From positions 1 to 64,000 of the forward strand of contig NZ_JAAXPG010000023.1 in NCBI RefSeq assembly GCF_012396365.1: a DNA stretch of 64,000 nucleotides, given 5' to 3'. The notes under the pieces are model-generated. The model had not been told where the DNA came from, ran no database searches, and saw nothing but the letters and a program-made list of their open reading frames with translations. Within the stretch, counting starts at the first letter, position 1, and each line of letters opens with the position of its first letter. Below, piece after piece: positions 9,026-17,622 of this stretch. Origin of the DNA: Nocardiopsis alborubida. GTDB taxonomy: Bacteria; Actinomycetota; Actinomycetes; Streptosporangiales; Streptosporangiaceae. The position numbers and the translations under genes were made by a program.

Positions 9026-9892
9026 TCAGCGCAGGCCGCTGCCCTCCTGCTCACGCTCCCGCCGCAGCACGGCCACCTCCGCGCGCAGTGCCCGCAGCTC
9101 GGCCAGGATCACGGCCTGTCCCCCGTCGGGACCGCCGTCGCCGGGGTCGCCGCCCGTCCGACCCGCGAAGCCGCCTCCGCCACCGCCGCCGCTCTGCTCG
9201 TCGTCCTTCTCCAGGGCCTCCACTGCCACGGCGATGAACAGGTTGAGCGCCACCAGTGTGGACACCAGCACGAAGACCACGAAGAACACCCACGCCATCG
9301 GCTTGTGCTCCATCACGTCCTTGGCGATGGTGCCCCAGCCGTCCGCGGTGGCGATCTGGAACAGGGTGAACAGCGACAAGGGCAGGTCGCCGAAGTACTG
9401 CGGCGAGACGTCGGCGAAGAGCTCGGTGGCCATGACCCCCGACACGTACAGCAGCAGCACCACCAGGAACAGGATGGACATCATGCCGGGCAGAGCCCGG
9501 AACAGGCCCGTGACGACGTGGCGCAGGGTCGGTATCACCGACAGCAGGCGCAGGACCCGCAGCACGCGCAGGACCCGCAGCACCGAGAAGGGGCCGGAGG
9601 CCGGAAGCAGCGCGATCCCGACGATCACCATGTCGAACCAGCTCCAGGGGTCGCGGAAGAACGCACGCCGGTGGGCGTACACCCGCATCCCCAGTTCCAG
9701 GACGAACAGGGCGAGGATGGTCAGGTCGACGGCGCGGAGGACGCCGCCGTAGGAGTCCGTCACCCGGGGTGAGGTCTCCGCGCCGAGGATGACGGCGTTG
9801 ACGAGGATGAGGGTGATGACGCAGGCCTGGAACCAGGGGGCGTCGACGATGGCTCGAACGCGCTCGCGCACGACAGAGGGGGCTCCGTTCAC
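9026..9892 (-). CDS. Voltage-gated cation channel, bacterial NaV/CaV-like single-domain subunit
   Basis: Six-transmembrane ion-transport protein (288 residues) expected to form homotetramers. S1 begins near residue 18. S4 is unmistakable, with Arg at every third position (SVLRVLRVLRVLRLLSVIPT, about residues 102-121). The pore loop reads FTLFQIATADGWGT, where NaChBac-type channels have TLESWAS. The aligned acidic residue is Asp and the next is Gly, as in eukaryotic CaV/NaV repeats. The pore helix and S6 (NLFIAVAVEAL) follow. A Gly-rich linker leads to a heptad-like C-terminal coiled coil (AVILAELRALRAEVAVLRRE), typical of bacterial sodium channels. The GTG start lacks a clear RBS, so a slightly later start is possible. 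Confidence 0.85.
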   Translation of the reverse strand: MNGAPSVVRERVRAIVDAPWFQACVITLILVNAVILGAETSPRVTDSYGGVLRAVDLTILALFVLELGMRVYAHRRAFFRDPWSWFDMVIVGIALLPASGPFSVLRVLRVLRVLRLLSVIPTLRHVVTGLFRALPGMMSILFLVVLLLYVSGVMATELFADVSPQYFGDLPLSLFTLFQIATADGWGTIAKDVMEHKPMAWVFFVVFVLVSTLVALNLFIAVAVEALEKDDEQSGGGGGGGFAGRTGGDPGDGGPDGGQAVILAELRALRAEVAVLRREREQEGSGLR

Positions 9893-10033
9893 ATATCGGA
9901 CAGCGCGGCAGAAGCCTACCGTGCGTCACCCCGCCCGGTTTCGCACCCGCCTCTCCCCTCGCATCAGCCCCTGGCGTCCTCCGGCCGGAGCGGGCATGAT
10001 CGGAGTGAGGGACCGAGCGTGAGGGGGACGCCG

Positions 10034-10363
10034 GTGACAGAGTCAACCGAGGGCTTCGACGAGTTCGCCACGGGGTCCTGGGATCCCGGATACGACGACG
10101 ACGTGGACGCGGACATGGACGTGGGGGCCGCGGACCAGGACTCCGCGGTGGCCTACTTCCTGCGGTACTTCCCGGAGGGCCACCGGATCGAGGAGATCGA
10201 GGACCACGACGTCCTGGGCATCGACGCGGAACTGGGCCAGGAGCTCACCGAGCAGGCGCCCGAGACCGGCGGGGAGCGCCCGCCGACCACCCGGCGCGAG
10301 GAGCTGGCGCGGCTGCTGCGGGCCGAGGAGTTCGCCGACAGGGTCCGCGACCGCGGCCGGTGA
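10034..10363 (+). CDS. Small acidic protein of unknown function
   Basis: I do not recognise this 109-residue protein. The GTG at 10034 is chosen because GAGGGGGA precedes it by five bases; an in-frame GTG at 10019 is less well placed. Residues 1-40 are strongly acidic (DEFATGSWDPGYDDDVDADM). A middle segment AYFLRYFPEGHRIEEIEDHD looks folded, and the C-terminus is a basic helix (REELARLLRAEEFADRVRDR). No signal peptide or membrane segment is visible. It reads away from the channel gene and converges on lutR. Codon usage matches neighbouring genes, so it is probably real. Confidence 0.65.
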   Translation: MTESTEGFDEFATGSWDPGYDDDVDADMDVGAADQDSAVAYFLRYFPEGHRIEEIEDHDVLGIDAELGQELTEQAPETGGERPPTTRREELARLLRAEEFADRVRDRGR

Positions 10364-10390
10364 CCCGGCGAGGCGGTGACACCGTGACGC

Positions 10391-11098
10391 TCAGTCGGCC
10401 AGGTCCGCGCTGAGCCAGCGCTCCACGCGCAGGACGTGCACGGTCGCGGCGGCCCGGGCGGCGTCGGGGTCGCGCGCCACGAGGGCCTCGTGGATGCGCA
10501 GGTGGTCCTCGCGCAGCTTGGCGGTGAGCCCGGCCTCCCGGTGCCCCGCCCACACGCGGGCGTGGAAGGTGCGCGAGGACAGGCCGTCGTTGACCGCGGC
10601 CAGGGTGGCGTTGCCGGTGCTGGCCACGATGGCCTGGTGGAAGCCCAGGTCGGCGGTGACGGTGTCGGCGCAGAAGGTGTCGTCCCCGCCCTCGATCCGC
10701 TCCAGCAGGGTGCCGATGCGGTCGAGGTCCTCGGCGCTGGCGCGCGCGGCGGCCAGGGCGGTGGCGGCGGGTTCGAGCATGCGCCGCACCTGGAGGACCT
10801 CCAGGAGGGTGCGCCCCTGGGAGACCTCGGCCAGGACGGAGAAGGTCTCCAGCAGGTCGGCGGGGCGCAGCGCGGTGACGTAGACGCCCGCGCCGTGGCG
10901 GGACTCCAGGACGCCGAGCGTGGTCAGGGAGCGGATGGCCTCGCGCATGGAGCTGCGGGACACCCCGAGCTGCGCGGACAGGTCGCGCTCGGTGGGCAGG
11001 CGCTCCCCCGGGCCGACCTGCCCGTCGGCGATCATCGCCTTGATCCGGTCGGCGGCGCGCCGGGTGACGGTGGTGCGCCCGAGGTCGGGGTCGCTCAC
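10391..11098 (-). CDS. lutR: FadR/GntR-family regulator of the lactate utilisation operon (LutR/LldR-like)
   Basis: DNA-binding repressor expected to respond to lactate. The GTG at 11098 has GGAGGA five bases upstream; 235 residues fits FadR-subfamily GntR proteins. The N-terminal winged helix covers about residues 8-75 (IADGQVGPGERLPTERDLSA, then VSRSSMREAIRSL). The C-terminal all-helical FCD ligand domain includes GFHQAIVASTGNATLAAVND and RVWAGHREAGLTAKLREDH. It is divergent from lutABC, and a perfect FadR-type operator lies upstream of lutA, with a partial copy upstream of itself suggesting autoregulation. The symbol rests on context. Confidence 0.8.
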   Translation of the reverse strand: MSDPDLGRTTVTRRAADRIKAMIADGQVGPGERLPTERDLSAQLGVSRSSMREAIRSLTTLGVLESRHGAGVYVTALRPADLLETFSVLAEVSQGRTLLEVLQVRRMLEPAATALAAARASAEDLDRIGTLLERIEGGDDTFCADTVTADLGFHQAIVASTGNATLAAVNDGLSSRTFHARVWAGHREAGLTAKLREDHLRIHEALVARDPDAARAAATVHVLRVERWLSADLAD

Positions 11099-11120
11099 GG
11101 GGTTCCTCCAGTCTGTGCGG

Positions 11121-11131
11121 TGGTCCGATTG
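11121..11131. promoter_or_regulatory. Partial LutR operator upstream of lutR
   Basis: TGGTCCGATTG repeats the left half and centre of the lutA operator (TGGTCCGACCA) but has a degraded right half. It lies 23 bases before the lutR start codon, where binding would give weak autoregulation. Nothing else identifiable was seen in the rest of the 300-base divergent region apart from an AT-rich patch (11195-11225) with repeated TTGGT on the minus strand. Confidence 0.4.
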
Positions 11132-11288
11132 TCCGGCTCGTCCGCCGGCCCGACGGATCGGGGGCGAGGCGCTCGCGTGACTCACGCCACCACCATTCCA
11201 CCAAGAGATCATACCAATTCACCACCGCCTCTCCCCACATCACCCTTTTTGCCCCCCTTCTTGCCCAGATACTTCCTGCCGTGCGAAA

Positions 11289-11301
11289 GTGGTCCGACCA
11301 C
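11289..11301. promoter_or_regulatory. LutR operator candidate upstream of lutA
   Basis: GTGGTCCGACCAC is a perfect palindrome apart from its central base and matches the FadR-subfamily consensus TGGTNNNACCA exactly. It is located about 100 bases upstream of lutA in the lutR-lutA divergent region. Assignment to LutR is inferred from family and position. Confidence 0.7.
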
Positions 11302-11400
11302 CCCAGGCTCGTGGCGAGCAGTCCCGCCACGGCAGCGCACCGCGTAAGCCGCCCCGGCGGGCCCGCACGCGCGCCGGTCGGCCGGGCACGAAGGAGGCAC

Positions 11401-12168
11401 ATGCGGATCGCGCTGTTCATCACCTGCGTCAACGACACACTCTTCCCCGACACCGGGCGGGCGGTCGTGCGCCTCCTGGAGCGGCTGGGGCACGAGGTGG
11501 TCTTCCCCGAGGGCCAGACCTGCTGCGGGCAGATGCACTACAACACCGGCTACCGGCGCTCGGCGAGCCGTCTGGCCGTGCGCTTCGTGCGCACCTTCGA
11601 GGGCGCCGACGCCGTCGTGGTCCCCTCCGCCTCCTGCGCGGCCATGGTCCGCGACAACTACCCGCGTCTGGGCGCCGGCGGAAGCCGCCTGTCACGCAAG
11701 GTGGCCGACCTCGCCCCGCGCGTGTACGACCTCACCGAGTTCCTGGTGGACGTGCTCGGCGTGACGGACGTGGGCGCCTACTACCCGCACAAGGTGGCCT
11801 ACCACCCCACCTGCCACGGGCTGCGCATGCTCGGCCTGGGCGACCGCCCCTACCGGCTGCTGCGCGCCGTGCGCGGCCTGGAGCTGGTGGAGCTGCCCGG
11901 AGCCACCGAGTGCTGCGGTTTCGGCGGCACGTTCGCGGTCAAGAACGGCGACGTGTCCTCGGCCATGGGCGCGGACAAGGCCCGCCACGCCGTGGAGACC
12001 GGCGCCGAGGTGCTGTGCGCGGTCGACAACTCCTGCCTGATGCACATCGGCGGCACCCTGTCCCGGCAGCGGTCGGGGATGAGGGTGGCGCACCTGGCCG
12101 AGATCCTGGCCAGTACCGAGAAGGAGGGCGCCCACGGGGTTCTGGAGGAGCCGAAGGCGGATTCGTGA
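11401..12168 (+). CDS. lutA: L-lactate utilisation protein LutA (Cys-rich CCG-domain iron-sulfur subunit)
   Basis: Subunit of the LutABC complex that oxidises L-lactate to pyruvate and feeds electrons to the respiratory chain. The ATG at 11401 follows GAAGGAGG with good spacing; 255 residues is family length. It contains two cysteine-rich CCG domains. The first has TCCGQMHYNTGYRRSA near residue 40 and the second has HPTCHGLRMLGLG and ECCGFGGTFAVKNGDVSS. These motifs bind an unusual 4Fe-4S cluster in LutA and heterodisulfide reductase relatives. First gene of lutABC, behind the FadR-type operator. Confidence 0.92.
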   Translation: MRIALFITCVNDTLFPDTGRAVVRLLERLGHEVVFPEGQTCCGQMHYNTGYRRSASRLAVRFVRTFEGADAVVVPSASCAAMVRDNYPRLGAGGSRLSRKVADLAPRVYDLTEFLVDVLGVTDVGAYYPHKVAYHPTCHGLRMLGLGDRPYRLLRAVRGLELVELPGATECCGFGGTFAVKNGDVSSAMGADKARHAVETGAEVLCAVDNSCLMHIGGTLSRQRSGMRVAHLAEILASTEKEGAHGVLEEPKADS

Positions 12169-12274
12169 GGAACGAGCGAACCCGCCGAAGGCACCGAAGG
12201 TCCCCGTTCCCCGGGCGCCCGAACACGGGCCGAAGCGAAGCGGAGGCCCAAAGAGACAAGGAGGGCGCATACTG

Positions 12275-13702
12275 ATGAGCGCGACGTTCCTGGGCATCCC
12301 GCCCTTTCCCGAGGCCGCCGCGGGCGCGGTCAACGACGCCCGGCTGCGGCACAACCTGCGCAGGGCCACGCACACCATCCGCGACAAGCGCGCCGCCGTC
12401 GTCGACGAGCTGCACGAGGACTGGCAGCGCCTTCGCGCGGAGGGCGCGGCGGTCAAGGAGCACACCCTGCGCCACCTGGACCACTACCTGGAACAGCTGG
12501 AGGAGTCCGTCCAGCGGGCGGGCGGACGGGTGCACTGGGCCTCGGACGCGGCCGAGGCCAACGAGATCGTCACCCGGCTGGTCCGGGACACCGGCGAGAC
12601 CGACGTGGTCAAGGTCAAGTCGATGGCCACCCAGGAGATCGAGCTCAACGACGCCCTCGCCGCCGCCGGGATCACCGCCTACGAGACCGACCTGGCCGAA
12701 CTGATCGTGCAGCTGGGCGAGGACCTGCCCTCGCACATCCTGGTGCCCGCCATCCACCTGGGCCGCGCCCAGATCCGCGAGATCTTCCTGGAGCAGATGG
12801 CCGAGTGGGGCGTGCCCGCGCCCCGGGGCCTGACCGACGACCCCCGGGCGCTGGCCGAGGCGGCCCGCGTGCACCTGCGCGAACGCTTCCTGCGCACCCG
12901 CACGGCGATCTCGGGGGCCAACTTCGCGGTGGCCGACAGCGGCACGCTCGTGGTGCTGGAGTCGGAGGGCAACGGGCGCATGTGCCTGACCCTGCCCCAG
13001 ACGCTGATCTCCGTGGTCGGCATCGAGAAGATCGTGCCGACCTGGTCGGACCTGGAGGTGTTCCTCCAGCTGCTGCCGCGCTCCTCCACCGGCGAGCGGA
13101 TGAACCCCTACACCTCCACCTGGACCGGGGTGACGCCGGGCGACGGCCCCCAGGAGTTCCACCTGGTGCTGCTGGACAACGGCCGCACCGACGTGCTGGC
13201 CGACACCGTGGGCCGCCAGGCGCTGCGCTGTATCCGCTGCTCGGCGTGCCTGAACACCTGCCCGGTCTACGAGCGCACCGGCGGGCACTCCTACGGTTCG
13301 GTCTACCCGGGCCCGATCGGCGCGATCCTCACACCGCAGCTGCGCGGGATGTCCTCGCCGGTGGACGAGGCGCTGCCCTACGCGTCGTCGCTGTGCGGGG
13401 CCTGCTACGAGGTGTGCCCGGTGGCCATCGACATCCCCGAGGTGCTGGTGCACCTGCGCGAGGAGGTCGCGGAGCGCCCCGGGCACGCGGGGGAGAGGGC
13501 CCTCATGGCGGGCGCCGAGGCCGTGCTGTCCTCCCCGCGGACGCTGGGCGCGGTCCAGCGCGCGGCGGGGTTGGGGCGCCGTGCGGTCCCGCGCCACCTG
13601 CCGGGCCTGGCGGGGGCCTGGACCGACACCCGGGACGTGCCCGACGTCCCGGCAGAGTCCTTCCGCCAGTGGTGGGACAGGCGCGGAGGGGAGGGCCGAT
13701 GA
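12275..13702 (+). CDS. lutB: L-lactate utilisation protein LutB (LUD domain plus 4Fe-4S ferredoxin domain)
   Basis: Iron-sulfur electron-transfer subunit of LutABC (475 residues). The N-terminal two-thirds is a LUD domain with VVKVKSMATQEIELNDAL and SGANFAVADSGTLVVLESEG. Two 4Fe-4S cysteine sets follow: CIRCSACLNTCPVYERTGGH near residue 325 and LCGACYEVCPVAIDIPEVL near residue 385. The spacing of the second set (CxxCxxxC) is complete. The gap from lutA is 106 bases and AAGGAGG precedes the ATG. The stop overlaps the lutC start (ATGA), suggesting translational coupling. Confidence 0.94.
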   Translation: MSATFLGIPPFPEAAAGAVNDARLRHNLRRATHTIRDKRAAVVDELHEDWQRLRAEGAAVKEHTLRHLDHYLEQLEESVQRAGGRVHWASDAAEANEIVTRLVRDTGETDVVKVKSMATQEIELNDALAAAGITAYETDLAELIVQLGEDLPSHILVPAIHLGRAQIREIFLEQMAEWGVPAPRGLTDDPRALAEAARVHLRERFLRTRTAISGANFAVADSGTLVVLESEGNGRMCLTLPQTLISVVGIEKIVPTWSDLEVFLQLLPRSSTGERMNPYTSTWTGVTPGDGPQEFHLVLLDNGRTDVLADTVGRQALRCIRCSACLNTCPVYERTGGHSYGSVYPGPIGAILTPQLRGMSSPVDEALPYASSLCGACYEVCPVAIDIPEVLVHLREEVAERPGHAGERALMAGAEAVLSSPRTLGAVQRAAGLGRRAVPRHLPGLAGAWTDTRDVPDVPAESFRQWWDRRGGEGR

Positions 13703-14340
13703 GCAGCCGCGAGCGGATCCTGGCCAGGGTCAGGAGGGCACTGGCCGACGTGCCCGCCGACGAGTCGCCTGTGCGGGAGGTCGGGCGCGGCTACGCCGAC
13801 AGCCACGGTGTGGGACCCGCGCTGGAGGTGCTGGAGGACCGGCTGCTGGACTACCGCGCGCTGGTGCGCCGGATCGGCGCCGACCGCGTGGCCGCCGAGG
13901 TGGCCGCCGCGCTGGAGCGCCGCGGGGCGCGGCGGGTGGTCGTCCCCGCGGACGCCCCGCCGGAGTGGTTCGCGCACGCCTCCGCCGAGCGGCTGCCCGA
14001 CTCCCGTGAGGAGCCGCTGGCGGTCGCCGACCTCACCGGTGTGGACGGCGTGGTCACCGGCTGCTCGGTGGCCGTCGCCGAGACCGGCACGATCGTCCTG
14101 GACGGCGGACCGGGCCAGGGGCGCAGGGCCGTCACGCTGGTGCCGGACTACCACCTGTGCGTGGTGCGCGCCGACCAGGTGGTGGACGGGGTGCCTCAGG
14201 CGGTCCGGCTCCTGGACCCGTCGCGCCCGCTCACCTGGATCAGCGGTCCTTCGGCGACCAGCGACATCGAACTGAACCGGGTGGAGGGGGTGCACGGCCC
14301 GCGCACCCTGGAGGTGCTGCTGGTGGACCCGGCGCTCTGA
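13699..14340 (+). CDS. lutC: L-lactate utilisation protein LutC (LUD domain)
   Basis: Third component of the lactate oxidation complex, a 213-residue stand-alone LUD domain. The ATG overlaps the lutB stop by four bases (ATGA), and MSSRERILARVRRALADVP is a typical LutC opening. LUD hallmarks include VDGVVTGCSVAVAETGTIVL, LVPDYHLCVVRADQVVDGVP and near the C-terminus SGPSATSDIELNRVEGVHGP. It has no cysteine cluster, as expected. It is the last gene of the operon; about 200 bases without a gene follow before the next start, containing several GC-rich imperfect hairpins. Confidence 0.93.
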   Translation: MSSRERILARVRRALADVPADESPVREVGRGYADSHGVGPALEVLEDRLLDYRALVRRIGADRVAAEVAAALERRGARRVVVPADAPPEWFAHASAERLPDSREEPLAVADLTGVDGVVTGCSVAVAETGTIVLDGGPGQGRRAVTLVPDYHLCVVRADQVVDGVPQAVRLLDPSRPLTWISGPSATSDIELNRVEGVHGPRTLEVLLVDPAL

Positions 14341-14551
14341 ACCCGTTGACGGTGGCCGCCCCGTGGACGGAGGCGTGGTCCGGCGGAAGCGGCCCCCGAA
14401 CCCGCTGGTGGAGGCCTTCGGGGTAGGGCTGTCCCCACCCCCTTCCTCCGGGACACCCCCGGGGAAGGGGGGTGGACGCCCCGATGGCGCCGCACGGGCC
14501 GCCCTTCCTAGCGTGGATGGTGACCACGACGGCACCGAACGACGGGACACC

Positions 14552-15769
14552 ATGCCCCCTTCACCGCACCCATCCTCCGCCCCCTCCCTTCGCGCGCTCC
14601 GGGCCGGTACCGCCCTCGCCGCGGCCGCCGCGCTGGCGCTGCCGGTCTCCCTGGCCGCCACCGGAACGGCCGCGGCCGACACCGGCCCCTCCGACGCCTC
14701 CGCCGACACCCTCCGGGCCGCCCTGCCCGGTCCCACCGGGGAGCACCCGGTGGGCAGGACGACCCTGCACCTGGTGGACGGGGAGCGCGAGGACGTGTGG
14801 GTGGGCGGCCCCCGCCAGCTGATGGCCACCCTGTGGTACCCGGCGCGGGTGGACACGGGCCGACCCGCGCCGTACATGACCGAGGCCGAGTCCGCGGCCA
14901 TGGTCGCGGAGTTGGACCTGGAGCTGCCCGCCGACCTCCTGCACAGCGGGGTGCGCACCTCCTCCCGCCTGGACGTGCCGCCCGCGCGCACCAGCGACGG
15001 GTTCCCGCTGGTGGTTCTCTCCCCCGGCGCGGGGCACAACCGGATCGAGCTGTCCTCGCTGGCCGAGGAGCTGGCCAGCCACGGCTTCGTGGTGGCCGGG
15101 GTGGACCACGCCCACGAGGCCGCGCCCGTGGAGTTCCCCGACGGGCTGGTCACCGAGTGCACCGGGTGCGAGAGCGGCCAGTGGGCCCTGGGCGCGACCA
15201 ACAGGGCCGAGGACGTCTCCTTCCTCCTGGACCGGCTCACCGGCCCCGATCCCGCGTGGCGGTGGTCGCGGGTCATCGACGCCTCCCGGATCGGGATGGC
15301 CGGGCACTCCTGGGGCGGCACGGCCACCGCCGAGACGCTCCGGACCGAGGATCGGGTGGACGCCGGGATCAACCTGGACGGCCCCTACTACCCGCCCGTG
15401 GTGGAGGAGGGGCTGGACAAGCCGCTTGCGCTGATCGAGAACGACCAGGGCAACACCTGGGACGGCGTCGAGCAGATGTGGCCGCGCCTGGAGGGTTGGC
15501 GGCAGTGGATCCGGCTCGACGGTTCGGGGCACTCCAACAGCATCGACCGGGGCGTGCTGATGGAGCAGCTCGGCCTGACCGGTGCCCTCACCCCCGCGCA
15601 GTGGGAAGCGGTGTTCGGCGACATCGGGGTCGAGCGCGGCCTGGAACTGGTGCGCACCTACAGCCTGGCGTTCTTCGACCACCACCTGCGCGGCGGGGAA
15701 CAGCCCCTGCTGGAGGACCCCGAGGCCTTCCACCCCGAACTGGTCGTGGTCGACCCCGACGAGGGGTAG
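14552..15769 (+). CDS. Secreted alpha/beta hydrolase (PAF-acetylhydrolase/lipase-like)
   Basis: Predicted exported serine esterase of 405 residues. The ATG at 14552 starts a signal peptide (basic start, then GTALAAAAALALPVSLAATG, cleavage probably near TAAADT). The mature part has the motif LMATLWYPARVDTG common to PAF-acetylhydrolase-type lipases, then LVVLSPGAGHNRIELSSLAE near the oxyanion region. The nucleophile elbow is GHSWGGTATAE. A likely acid is in GINLDGPYYPP and the His in DGSGHSNSIDRG. Substrate is unknown; lipid esters or polyesters are possible. It is alone on its strand, convergent with the P450 gene. Confidence 0.8.
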   Translation: MPPSPHPSSAPSLRALRAGTALAAAAALALPVSLAATGTAAADTGPSDASADTLRAALPGPTGEHPVGRTTLHLVDGEREDVWVGGPRQLMATLWYPARVDTGRPAPYMTEAESAAMVAELDLELPADLLHSGVRTSSRLDVPPARTSDGFPLVVLSPGAGHNRIELSSLAEELASHGFVVAGVDHAHEAAPVEFPDGLVTECTGCESGQWALGATNRAEDVSFLLDRLTGPDPAWRWSRVIDASRIGMAGHSWGGTATAETLRTEDRVDAGINLDGPYYPPVVEEGLDKPLALIENDQGNTWDGVEQMWPRLEGWRQWIRLDGSGHSNSIDRGVLMEQLGLTGALTPAQWEAVFGDIGVERGLELVRTYSLAFFDHHLRGGEQPLLEDPEAFHPELVVVDPDEG

Positions 15770-15806
15770 CCGCCGCGGGCCCTGCCTCCGGTGCCACCGC
15801 CGCCGG

Positions 15807-17315
15807 TCAGTCCCGCGGCCGCCAGGCTGCCAGCAACCGCTCCAGGGCGTCGGGCTCGGCGCGCTCCCGTGCGAACGGCGCCTGGTAGCGGGCCCCCGCG
15901 CCGCGCGGAACCCGGCGTGGCCGCGGGGCGGGAGCGGTCACGGACCGCTCCTCCCGTGCCCGCTCGCCGTCCTCCCCCGCCAGGGGCGCCTGGTAGCGCG
16001 CTCCGCGCGGGGCGGGACCGCGCCTCCCGCGCAGGCGCCGGAGCACCGGGACCGGGGCGCGCTCGCGCACCGGCTCCTCGGGCCCGACGCGCTCCCCGGT
16101 GGCGGCGAACCGCACCGGCAGCTCCTCCAGGCCGTGCACGGCCGGGGACGCGCGCCAGCGCAGCTCCTCGGGCCCGACCGCCAGGACCATCCCGCGCAGC
16201 CGGTCCACGGCGGTGTCGATGGCGGTGCGCGCCAGCTCGCGGGTGAGGCCGGTGGCGGGGCAGCGGTGCGCCCCCGCGCCCCACGCCAGGTGGGATCGGT
16301 CGCCCGCCAGGGCCATCGCGTCGTCGCCGCGGGACACCGACGGGTCGGTGTGCGCGGAGGCCAGCCCCAGCAGCAGCGGCTCGCCCCTGCGGACACGGAC
16401 CCCGGAGAAGCGCAGGTCGGCGACCGGGTAGCGCCCGGCGAGCATCCGGATCGGGGAGTCGGTCCACATCACGTAGTCCACGAAGTCCTCGGGGGTGAGG
16501 GTGCCGCCCAGATAGGCGGTCCACACGCCCGGGTCCTCCAGCAGCCGGAGCAGGGCGTTGCCGACGAGGTGGGTGGTGGGTTCGTGCCCGGACTCCCACA
16601 GCAGCGTGAGCGCCCCGACCGCCTCGTCGTCGGTGAGCCCGGAGGGGTGGGCGAGCAGCCAGCTGGCCATGTCCTGCCCCGGGTCGGCGCGCTTGCGCGC
16701 GACCAGGCCCGCGAAGTAGGAGCGGACCGCGGTGGCGGCGGGGCCGGCCCGGCCGGGATCACCGCTCCACAGCCGCGGGGCCAGGTCGGCCAGCAGGCCG
16801 CCGTAGGCGTCGGGCAGGCCGAAGAGCTCGTTGAGGACCAGGGCGGGCAGCGGGGCGGCGAACCCGCCGATGAGGTCGGCGGCGCCGTCGGCCGCGACCC
16901 GGCCGAGCAGGTGCACGGCGGCGCGTTCGACGACCGGGACCAGCCGGGGTGTGTCCACCCTGGCCAGGGTGTCGACGACGGCCGCGCGCAGCCGCCGGTG
17001 CTCCTCGCCGTCGCGGGCCAGGGCCGCGCTGCGGGCGGGCCCGGCGCCCTCGGCGCCCCACGGGCGCGGGTCGGCGGAGAAGAGGGTCTGGTCGCGCAGC
17101 GCCTGGAGGTTCTCCCGGTAGCCGAGCAGGAGCCACCCGGGCACGCCCGGGCCCACCTCGACCGGGACCAGGCCGCCGTGGCGGTCGCGCAGCGCCTCCC
17201 AGGGCGTGTCGGCGCCCGTGCTCTCGTGCGGGGGGAGGGAGACCGGGCAGCGGGCGCCGCCGGCCCCGCTCGACGGGGGTTCGTCGCGGCCGTCGGCCCC
17301 GGTTCCCTGGCGCAT
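15807..17315 (-). CDS. Cytochrome P450 lacking ExxR, with C-terminal repeat extension
   Basis: Heme monooxygenase family protein of 502 residues. The heme loop HLAWGAGAHRCPATGLTREL (about residues 348-367) keeps the cysteine ligand. The I-helix reads LLWESGHEPTTHLVGN, giving GHEPTT in place of AG(D/E)TT. The K-helix position expected to read ExxR before DSP instead reads VDYVMWTDSPIRM, so both conserved residues are lost, as in the exceptional CYP157 family. After the usual end (near residue 410) come about 90 extra residues with two copies of ARYQAP (ARYQAPLAGED and ARYQAPFARER). The ATG follows GAGGAG. Substrate unknown; no redox partner nearby. Confidence 0.82.
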   Translation of the reverse strand: MRQGTGADGRDEPPSSGAGGARCPVSLPPHESTGADTPWEALRDRHGGLVPVEVGPGVPGWLLLGYRENLQALRDQTLFSADPRPWGAEGAGPARSAALARDGEEHRRLRAAVVDTLARVDTPRLVPVVERAAVHLLGRVAADGAADLIGGFAAPLPALVLNELFGLPDAYGGLLADLAPRLWSGDPGRAGPAATAVRSYFAGLVARKRADPGQDMASWLLAHPSGLTDDEAVGALTLLWESGHEPTTHLVGNALLRLLEDPGVWTAYLGGTLTPEDFVDYVMWTDSPIRMLAGRYPVADLRFSGVRVRRGEPLLLGLASAHTDPSVSRGDDAMALAGDRSHLAWGAGAHRCPATGLTRELARTAIDTAVDRLRGMVLAVGPEELRWRASPAVHGLEELPVRFAATGERVGPEEPVRERAPVPVLRRLRGRRGPAPRGARYQAPLAGEDGERAREERSVTAPAPRPRRVPRGAGARYQAPFARERAEPDALERLLAAWRPRD

Positions 17316-17622
17316 GGAGACTCCTCAGTGGCTGCGGGTGCGAGGCGACGGTACGCGCCCCGTGTTTCCGCCGTGCTTCGGTCAGGAAAGCTCCGCCTTT
17401 CCGAACGGGGCACCCGGTGCCGCGGAGGGCCAGGACGGAATCATCCGTCACGGCGCCCAGAGGAGCCGGTGTCGCCGCACCGGTGACGTTCGTGCTCCTT
17501 CCTCCCTCCGGCCGGGGGTGTCCCCCGCCACCGCCCCTCCGGGGCTCACTCCCGCCCGCCGCGGACCCGCCGGTCGGTAGGATGGCCTGCTGGTCTCGCA
17601 GCACCACCGAACGGAGGACCAC
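17316..17622. other. Divergent intergenic region between P450 and DUF2786 genes
   Basis: No gene or RNA is recognisable in these 307 bases. It must hold both divergent promoters. TAGGAT at 17578-17583 is a possible -10 for the DUF2786 gene, but no convincing -35 partner is visible. Confidence 0.4.

Noticed and set aside
5842..9237. A 1131-codon plus-strand open frame
   Set aside because: It crosses the ABC-F and pgi genes and the leader region antisense; both sense genes have clear domains.
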